The translations under genes and the position numbers were made by a program. Positions 58,418 to 64,000 of a stretch of DNA of 64,000 bases are shown one piece after another (the first letter of the stretch is position 1; every line of letters begins with the position of its first letter). Source of the DNA: Parasphingorhabdus sp. (GTDB taxonomy: Bacteria; Pseudomonadota; Alphaproteobacteria; Sphingomonadales; Sphingomonadaceae); NCBI GenBank assembly GCA_030373505.1, contig JAUCYS010000003.1:148040-212039 (forward strand), read 5' to 3'. The notes beneath the pieces were generated by a model that worked only from the letters and a program-made list of their open reading frames with translations, was not told where the DNA came from and searched no databases.

Positions 58418-60307
58418 ATGGCCACCGCGTTGAAGCAGGAAGAACCGAATAATCCCAGCCCCGAAGGCGCCGAAAATGTCGTCGTGCGTTTCGCCGGCGA
58501 CAGCGGCGACGGGATGCAGCTCACTGGAGGGCAGTTCACGCTCTCGACGGCGCTGGCAGGCAATGACCTTGCCACTTTCCCGGATTTTCCGGCGGAAATT
58601 CGCGCGCCGCAGGGCACGCTTTTTGGCGTGTCCGCGTTCCAGATCAATTTCGGATCGCGTGCGATCGAGACCGCCGGTGACCAGCCGGATGTGCTGATCG
58701 CGATGAACCCGGCGGCGCTCAAGACCAATGTCCAGGCGGTTCGGCCGGGTGGTCTGGTGATTGCCGACGAAGGCGAGTTCGGAAAGCGCAATCTCGACAA
58801 GGCCCATTATGAGAGCAATCCGCTGGAAGACGGGTCGCTGGCGAAATGGCAGCTGCTCAAGCTCAATATTTCGCAACTGACGCTGGATGCGGTCAAGCCG
58901 TTCGGCCTTGGCAACAAGGAAGCGCTGCGCTGCAAGAATATGTGGACGCTCGGCCTTGCGCTGTGGATGTTCGAGCGCGACCGCGAACCGGTGGTGCAGT
59001 GGCTGAAAAGCAAGTTTGCCAAATTGCCGGATATTGCCGAGGCGAATATCGCCGCGCTCAACGCCGGTCATGCCTATGGCGAAACCGCCGAGATTTCCGG
59101 CGACGGGCTGGGCGGCGGTCATCTGCAGCATCACAAGATTGCGGCCGCTCCGGCAGAACCGGGCACCTATCGGACCGTATCGGGCGCAGAATCGCTGTCG
59201 CTGGGACTGGTGGCGGGCGCTCGTCTGGCGGAGCTGCCGATGTTCTTCGGCGGCTATCCGATCACACCGGCTTCCGCGATCCTGCATCATCTGGCGCGGC
59301 TCAAGGAATTTGGCGTTACCACCTTCCAAGCCGAGGACGAGATCGCCGCGATTACCGCGGCGATCGGGGCCAGCTATGCCGGCAGTCTGGGCATCACATC
59401 CTCTTCCGGTCCGGGCATCGCGCTGAAGGGCGAGGCGATGGGACTGGCGATCATGACCGAATTGCCGCTGGTGATTGTCAATTCGCAGCGCGGCGGTCCG
59501 TCGACCGGCCTGCCGACCAAGACCGAGCAGTCCGATCTCTATCAGGCGGTCTATGGCCGCAACGGCGATGCGCCGATGCCGGTGATCGCTGCGCGGTCGC
59601 CCGAAGACGCCTTCTACTGCGCGATCGAGGCGGTGCGGATTGCGGTGCAATATATGACGCCGGTGATGCTGCTGACCGACGGCTATATCGCCAATGCTGC
59701 AGAGCCGTGGAAGATCCCCGACGTCGATACGCTGGAGCGTTTCCCGGTGAGCTTCATGACCGAGAAGCCCGAGGGACCGTTGCTGCCCTATAGCCGCGAT
59801 GAAAAGCTGAAGCGGCCGTGGATCAAGCCGGGCACACCGGGCCTGATGCACCGCATCGGCGGCATCGAGAAGGGCGTCGACACTGGCCATATCGAATATG
59901 GTCCGGCGAACCACCAGGTGATGACCGAGATCCGGCGCGACAAGATACTCGGCGTCGCTGACAGTCTGCCCGACCAAGAACTGGCATTCGGCAAGGCCGG
60001 TGCCAAATTGTGCGTTGTCGGCTGGGGTTCGACCTATGGTCCGATCCATCAGGCGGTGGCGCGCGCCGGCGCGGACGGCAAGGATGTGGCGCATGTCCAT
60101 ATCCGCAATATCTGGCCATTGCCGAAGAATCTCGGCGAACTGCTGAAGAGCTTTGACCGGATCATCGTGCCGGAAATGAACACCGGACAGCTGAAGACGA
60201 TCCTGCGCGACCAGTATCTGGTCGATGCCAAGCCGGTCAACAAGGTGTCCGGCCAGCCATTTACCATCGCCGAAATTGCCGCGGTGATCGAGGAGAATCT
60301 GTCATGA
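58418..60307 (+). CDS. korA: 2-oxoacid:acceptor oxidoreductase subunit alpha
   Basis: The gamma-alpha fusion subunit of a 2-oxoglutarate (or related 2-oxoacid) ferredoxin oxidoreductase. The 629 residues start with the gamma domain (VVRFAGDSGDGMQLTGGQFT) followed by the alpha domain with GGYPITPASAILHHLARLKE (pyrimidine-binding) and TSSSGPGIALKGEAMGLAIM. The end resembles KLCVVGWGSTYGPIHQAVAR. It overlaps korB by 4 bases. Substrate is inferred, not shown; 2-oxoglutarate is the usual one for this two-subunit form. Confidence 0.9.
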   Translation: MATALKQEEPNNPSPEGAENVVVRFAGDSGDGMQLTGGQFTLSTALAGNDLATFPDFPAEIRAPQGTLFGVSAFQINFGSRAIETAGDQPDVLIAMNPAALKTNVQAVRPGGLVIADEGEFGKRNLDKAHYESNPLEDGSLAKWQLLKLNISQLTLDAVKPFGLGNKEALRCKNMWTLGLALWMFERDREPVVQWLKSKFAKLPDIAEANIAALNAGHAYGETAEISGDGLGGGHLQHHKIAAAPAEPGTYRTVSGAESLSLGLVAGARLAELPMFFGGYPITPASAILHHLARLKEFGVTTFQAEDEIAAITAAIGASYAGSLGITSSSGPGIALKGEAMGLAIMTELPLVIVNSQRGGPSTGLPTKTEQSDLYQAVYGRNGDAPMPVIAARSPEDAFYCAIEAVRIAVQYMTPVMLLTDGYIANAAEPWKIPDVDTLERFPVSFMTEKPEGPLLPYSRDEKLKRPWIKPGTPGLMHRIGGIEKGVDTGHIEYGPANHQVMTEIRRDKILGVADSLPDQELAFGKAGAKLCVVGWGSTYGPIHQAVARAGADGKDVAHVHIRNIWPLPKNLGELLKSFDRIIVPEMNTGQLKTILRDQYLVDAKPVNKVSGQPFTIAEIAAVIEENLS

Positions 60308-61335
60308 ACGAGATGACCAAAATCACGACGACGCTGAAAGACTGGGAAACCGATCAGGAAGTGCGCTGGTGCCCGGGTTGCGGCGATTATGCGATCCTCA
60401 AGGCGGTGCAGCGGACCATGCCCGATCTCGGTGCCGATCCGTCGAAGACGGTGTTCATCAGCGGCATCGGCTGCTCCTCGCGTTTTCCTTATTATATGGA
60501 GACTTACGGTTTCCACACGATCCACGGACGGGCGCCGGCGATTGCGACCGGAGTCAAGCTGGCCAATCCGGAGCTGGATGTGTGGATCATCACCGGCGAC
60601 GGCGATGCGCTGTCGATCGGCGGCAACCATACGATGCACCTGCTGCGCCGCAATCTGGATTGTCAGGTGATGCTGTTCAACAACGAGATTTACGGCCTGA
60701 CCAAGGGCCAATATTCGCCGACCAGCCGGCAGGGCACGCACAGCCCCTCGACTCCTTATGGGTCGGTCGACCGGCCGGCTTCACCCTGCGCTTTTGCTCT
60801 GGGTGCCGGTGCTCGCTTTGTTGCCCGCGGCATCGATATTCACAAGAATCTGTCCGATGTGCTGAAAGCTGCGCATGCGCACAAGGGCGCGTCGTTTATC
60901 GAGATTTTCCAGAATTGCATTGTCTATAACAAGGATGTGTTCGAGGAATTTGCGGCGAAGAAGACGGCGGCTGAGACCCAGTTGCATCTCGTTGACGGCG
61001 AGCCGATGCTGTTCGCCAAGGGCGAAAAGGGTCTCACGCTCAATACCCAGACATTGCAGCTGGAAGTGGTCGATGTGTCCGACGGGGACTGGCAGGCGGC
61101 GGGCGTGATCGTCCATGATGTGACCAACCGTTCGGTGGCGCATATGCTGGTCGAGATGCAGTTCGGCGAATTCCCGATGGCGCTCGGCGTGCTCTATGAC
61201 GATCCGCGACCGACATTCGAGGCGCAGGTCGTCGCGCAGAACGAAGCGGCGGCGGCCGGCAAGATACCGGATCTGCAGGGCTTGCTGAGCAAGGGACAGA
61301 CATGGACGGTGACCGAGGGCGGGCCGGAACTGTAA
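60304..61335 (+). CDS. korB: 2-oxoacid:acceptor oxidoreductase subunit beta
   Basis: Thiamine-diphosphate and Fe-S binding subunit of the same enzyme. The 343 residues have the CPGCGDYAILKAVQ motif, GIGCSSRFPYYMETYGFHTI with further cluster Cys, the TPP/Mg motif GDGDALSIGGNHTMHLLRR and NNEIYGLTKGQYSPTS. No ferredoxin domain is present, so an external electron acceptor is needed. It ends just before the GxxExxY cassette. Confidence 0.92.
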   Translation: MNEMTKITTTLKDWETDQEVRWCPGCGDYAILKAVQRTMPDLGADPSKTVFISGIGCSSRFPYYMETYGFHTIHGRAPAIATGVKLANPELDVWIITGDGDALSIGGNHTMHLLRRNLDCQVMLFNNEIYGLTKGQYSPTSRQGTHSPSTPYGSVDRPASPCAFALGAGARFVARGIDIHKNLSDVLKAAHAHKGASFIEIFQNCIVYNKDVFEEFAAKKTAAETQLHLVDGEPMLFAKGEKGLTLNTQTLQLEVVDVSDGDWQAAGVIVHDVTNRSVAHMLVEMQFGEFPMALGVLYDDPRPTFEAQVVAQNEAAAAGKIPDLQGLLSKGQTWTVTEGGPEL

Positions 61336-61345
61336 GGGTTCGGGA

Positions 61346-61372
61346 CTCGCACGATGACACAAAGGCACTAAG
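61346..61372. repeat. left inverted repeat flanking the GxxExxY gene
   Basis: The 27-base sequence beginning CTCGCACGATGACACAAAGG is matched, as its reverse complement, by 61782-61808 (22 of 27 positions). It lies between the korB stop and the GTG start of the GxxExxY gene. Short repeats of the ACAAAGRCACNAAG type are typical partners of this gene family. Confidence 0.6.
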
Positions 61373-61380
61373 ATGAGAGT

Positions 61381-61770
61381 GTGCAAAGTCTCGAAGTTAT
61401 CGCCAGGATCTCTGTTGATTGCGGGTTTCACCTGCACAGAGACATTGGGCCCGGCCTGCTCGAATCCGTCTATGAGATCTTGCTGTTCGAGAGTTTGAAA
61501 GAGAAAGGTCTTTCTGTCGAAAGACAGAAGATTATTCCCATCACCTTCAAGGGTCGAGTTCTGGAAGAGGGCTTTCGTGCCGACCTGGTCGTTGAAAACC
61601 TGATCCTGATCGAACTCAAGTCTACCGAACGATACGCTCCTGTTCATGCCAAACAGGTGATCACCTATTTGCGTTTGATGGATTTGCCGCTCGGTTTCCT
61701 GATGAACTTTGGCGCAGCCACTTTCAAAGAAGGCCTCAAACGTCTGGCAAATAACTATTTTCGAAGCTAG
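61381..61770 (+). CDS. GxxExxY family protein
   Basis: Short protein of 129 residues with the family motif GPGLLESVYE (GxxExxY) at about residues 24-33, and ELKSTERYAPVHAKQVITYL, LMDLPLGFLMNFGAATFKEG. The fold resembles a PD-(D/E)XK nuclease-like domain; biological role unknown. The GTG start follows a GAGAG site. The base composition looks more AT-rich than its neighbours, and the gene is framed by an inverted repeat, which suggests insertion as a cassette. An internal hairpin with a GAAA loop (TTCTGTC/GACAGAA) lies at 61512-61529. Confidence 0.88.
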   Translation: MQSLEVIARISVDCGFHLHRDIGPGLLESVYEILLFESLKEKGLSVERQKIIPITFKGRVLEEGFRADLVVENLILIELKSTERYAPVHAKQVITYLRLMDLPLGFLMNFGAATFKEGLKRLANNYFRS

Positions 61771-61781
61771 GCATGGAAGCC

Positions 61782-61808
61782 CTTCGTGGCTTCGTGTCTT
61801 TGTGCGAG
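61782..61808. repeat. right inverted repeat flanking the GxxExxY gene
   Basis: CTTCGTGGCTTCGTGTCTTT... is the complementary copy of the left repeat (22 of 27). It lies 11 bases after the GxxExxY stop and 7 bases before the likely TTG start of the next gene. Confidence 0.6.
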
Positions 61809-61815
61809 AAAAAAT

Positions 61816-62808
61816 TTGGATAATCTGACCCACAGCCTAGCCGGCGCCGTTCTCGGCCAGATGGGCCTGAAAAAGAAGACCGGGCTTGGCATGGCGACCC
61901 TGATTATCGCCGCCAATATTCCCGATATCGATGCGGTGGCGACGCTGCTGGACGGGGTGCAGCATCTGGCGATCCGGCGCGGGATCACCCATGGGCCGAT
62001 TTCGATGCTGCTGCTGCCGCTGGTGCTGACCGGGATCATGATCGGGTTTGATCGCTGGCAGGAGAAGCGCGGCAAGCGGCCGGCGGACCGGTTGCCGATC
62101 CACCGAGGCTGGCTGCTGGCGCTGGCCTATATCGGCTGCCTGAGCCATCCGGCGCTGGACTGGCTGAACAGCTATGGCATTCGCCTGCTCGAGCCCTTTT
62201 CGCCGCAATGGTTTTATGGCGACAGCATCTTCATTATCGATATCTGGATCTGGGCGTCGCTGATCGCCGGCTTCTGGCTTTCGCGACGGCGGGAGAAGAA
62301 AGGCCGTTCGAACTGGCAGCGCCCGGCGTGGATCAGCTTTGTCGCGGTCTGCGCCTATATTTTTGCCAATGGTCTGATCACCGGCAAGGCGGAAGCCGAG
62401 ACCAGAGATCAGCTGGTCGACAGGGCCATAGGGGCGGGCCCTGCCGATATTATCCAGCGGCGTGATGCGCTGGTGGTGGCCAATCCGGTGCCGTTGCAGT
62501 TCTGGAAACGGGAGATATTGTGGCGTGACGGCTCCGCCTACGGGTCCGGGGCGTTTGACCTGTTCGGCAATCTGGCGCTGGGGCCGGAGCAGAAAATTCC
62601 GGGCAATGCGGACTTCCTCCAATCCGAAGTCACGCGGTCCAGCAAGGATGGTGCTGCTTTTCTGTTCTGGTCCAGAATGCCGGTTTTGCAGGGGGTTGGT
62701 TCTCGCATAACCGTCCGGGACCAGCGCTTTATGGATCCGCTTGTCGGCGACCGCTTCTCTGTCCGAGTCAATGTCCGCAAAGACATGTTGGAACAAGCCG
62801 CTCCCTGA
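61816..62808 (+). CDS. metal-dependent hydrolase, YdjM-type membrane protein
   Basis: Membrane-bound metal-dependent hydrolase of the YdjM (LexA-regulated in E. coli) family. From the TTG at 61816 the protein is 330 residues: LDNLTHSLAGAVLGQMGLKK, the metal-binding IIAANIPDIDAVATLL and RRGITHGPISMLLLPLV, then several hydrophobic helices (WLLALAYIGCLSHPALDWLN) and a C-terminal soluble region. The frame is open from GTG 61786, but that part is the right inverted repeat and not family sequence. TTG gives the expected (M)DNLTHS N-terminus. Function unknown. Confidence 0.85.
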   Translation: MDNLTHSLAGAVLGQMGLKKKTGLGMATLIIAANIPDIDAVATLLDGVQHLAIRRGITHGPISMLLLPLVLTGIMIGFDRWQEKRGKRPADRLPIHRGWLLALAYIGCLSHPALDWLNSYGIRLLEPFSPQWFYGDSIFIIDIWIWASLIAGFWLSRRREKKGRSNWQRPAWISFVAVCAYIFANGLITGKAEAETRDQLVDRAIGAGPADIIQRRDALVVANPVPLQFWKREILWRDGSAYGSGAFDLFGNLALGPEQKIPGNADFLQSEVTRSSKDGAAFLFWSRMPVLQGVGSRITVRDQRFMDPLVGDRFSVRVNVRKDMLEQAAP

Positions 62809-62822
62809 GTCATGGCTGGGGC

Positions 62823-64000
62823 ATGACAAAACCCAAGATCATCTGGTTCCGCCGGGACCTTCGCCTCGTCGATCAGGCCGCCGTCCTCGCCGCCGCCTCA
62901 AGCGGACCGGTCATTCCGGTCTATATTCTCGACGATGAAACGCCGAAACACCGTATCATGGGCGGGGCTTCGCGCTGGTGGTTGCACCAGTCACTGGAAG
63001 AACTGGAAGCATGTTTGCGAGATATGGGATCGCGGCTGATCTTGCGGCAGGGGCCGGCTGCGGAGCATTTGGCCGAAATTGTCAAATCGACCGACGCGGA
63101 TGAAGTGCATGGGCTGCATCATTACGAGCCGTGGTGGCGCAATGCCGAAAAGGCACTGGAAAAAGCTTTGAACGACGAGGCCGAGTTGATCCTGCACGAT
63201 GGCAATTATCTGCTGCCGCCCGGGACGGTGACCACCAACGCTGGCGATCCTTATAAAATCTACACGCCCTTCTGGAGGGCGCTGCGCCAGCATATGCCGC
63301 CCGCTGATGCCCGGCCTGCGCCCAAGAAGCTGTCCTCGCCGGATAGCTGGCCCGAGAGTGACTCACTGGATGATTTTAATCTGCTGCCCACCAAGCCGGA
63401 CTGGGCGGCCGGTTTTGCCGACCATTGGCAGCCCGGATCTGCTGGCGCCGAAGCCAATCTGGAAGATTTCGCCGACAAGGCGGCGCAATATGACGAGGGC
63501 CGCAATCTGCCATCGGAACAACTGGTGTCGCGCCTGTCACCGCATCTGCATTTTGGCGAGATTAGCCCGGCGACCGTCTGGAATCGGCTGGCGGGGCAGG
63601 GGAGCAAGGTGGAGACCTATCTGAAGGAGCTGGTCTGGCGGGATTATGCGCAAAATGTGATCGCCCAGTTTCCGCAATATGGCGGCGAGAGCTATCGCGA
63701 GAAAATGCGCGGCCTGCCGTGGCGTGATATGGGTGATGACGCCGTAAAAGCTGATTTCGAGGCCTGGTGCCACGGCCAGACCGGCTATCCGATTGTCGAT
63801 GCCGGAATGCGCGAGCTCTGGGCGACCGGATGGATGCACAACAGGGTGCGGATGATCACGGCGAGCTTTCTGGTCAAGCATCTGCTGATCGACTGGCGCG
63901 AGGGCGAGCAATGGTTCTGGGACACGCTGGTCGATGCTGATTATGGCTCCAACAGCGTCAACTGGCAGTGGGTCGCGGGGACCGGGGTCGACAGCAATAT
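62823..64000 (+). CDS. phrB: deoxyribodipyrimidine photo-lyase (3' truncated by window edge)
   Basis: Repairs cyclobutane pyrimidine dimers with blue light, using FAD and an antenna cofactor. The ATG at 62823 gives MTKPKIIWFRRDLRLVDQAA, the class I photolyase N-terminus. Later FAD-domain segments include RNLPSEQLVSRLSPHLHFGE, WRDYAQNVIAQFPQYG, YPIVDAGMRELWATGWMHNR and NWQWVAGTGVDSNI at the very end. About 392 codons are visible; the last ~60-80 residues lie outside the window. Fourteen bases separate it from the hydrolase gene. Confidence 0.94.
   Translation, partial: MTKPKIIWFRRDLRLVDQAAVLAAASSGPVIPVYILDDETPKHRIMGGASRWWLHQSLEELEACLRDMGSRLILRQGPAAEHLAEIVKSTDADEVHGLHHYEPWWRNAEKALEKALNDEAELILHDGNYLLPPGTVTTNAGDPYKIYTPFWRALRQHMPPADARPAPKKLSSPDSWPESDSLDDFNLLPTKPDWAAGFADHWQPGSAGAEANLEDFADKAAQYDEGRNLPSEQLVSRLSPHLHFGEISPATVWNRLAGQGSKVETYLKELVWRDYAQNVIAQFPQYGGESYREKMRGLPWRDMGDDAVKADFEAWCHGQTGYPIVDAGMRELWATGWMHNRVRMITASFLVKHLLIDWREGEQWFWDTLVDADYGSNSVNWQWVAGTGVDSN

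Noticed and set aside
61373..61380. ATG at 61373 just before the GxxExxY gene
   Set aside because: It is out of frame with the family sequence. The GTG at 61381 gives the expected protein.

Overview
The window reads as a chromosomal segment of an alphaproteobacterium, most likely a member of the Sphingomonadales. This is inferred from protein character and gene order, not from a marker RNA. The coding density is high and strings of genes overlap by 1 to 4 bases. The usual lpxD-fabZ-lpxA-lpxB block is reduced to fabZ next to bamA and ompH, as expected in sphingomonads, which carry glycosphingolipids instead of lipid A. No rRNA, prophage, insertion sequence or CRISPR array is visible. The only tRNA seen is tRNA-His.

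Layout. 1-4.4 kb: the 3' part of a FAD monooxygenase, NADP isocitrate dehydrogenase, phosphatidylethanolamine synthesis (psd, pssA), and a small membrane protein behind a candidate LexA box. 4.6-7.8 kb: a MacA/MacB-type efflux operon. 7.9-19.4 kb: a long housekeeping run, rpsB-tsf-pyrH-frr-uppS-cdsA-dxr-rseP-bamA-ompH-fabZ-rpmE, covering translation, isoprenoid and phospholipid precursors and outer-membrane assembly, with several hairpins between genes. 19.4-23.7 kb (minus strand): the 5-oxoprolinase genes pxpABC coupled to an NRAMP transporter and preceded by a 2OG-Fe(II) oxygenase. 23.8-25.4 kb: gspJ-gspK without the rest of a type II secretion cluster. 25.5-29.5 kb: tRNA-His, a leucine-dehydrogenase-family enzyme behind a Lrp-like operator, a DUF983 protein, and an HTH regulator coupled to a SulP transporter.

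29.7-34.5 kb: the cytochrome c maturation operon ccmCDEFGHI (ccmA and ccmB absent). 34.7-41 kb: kup, then rpiB-glyA-nrdR-trmJ, chorismate mutase and rpsD. 41-52.4 kb: peptidases (S9 and two related M28 enzymes), the agmatine-to-putrescine pair aguA/aguB separated by a putatively exported methyltransferase-fold protein, a family 5 uracil-DNA glycosylase, a DUF937 protein and an NfeD/paraslipin pair. 52.4-58.2 kb: guaB, an RsmB-type rRNA methyltransferase, a TPR protein, a DUF481 outer-membrane protein, rppH with an apparent ATC start, and an alpha/beta hydrolase. 58.4-64 kb: a two-subunit 2-oxoacid:acceptor oxidoreductase, a GxxExxY gene framed by an inverted repeat, a YdjM-type membrane hydrolase, and the 5' part of a DNA photolyase.

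Most of the window is core genome. The less ordinary signals are the GxxExxY cassette and its effect on the next gene, the ATC start of rppH, the LexA box in front of a small membrane protein, the phased operators before the leucine dehydrogenase and HTH-SulP genes, and the signal-peptide-bearing methyltransferase homologue inside the putrescine locus. All base positions and repeats were read by eye, and no database search was possible.
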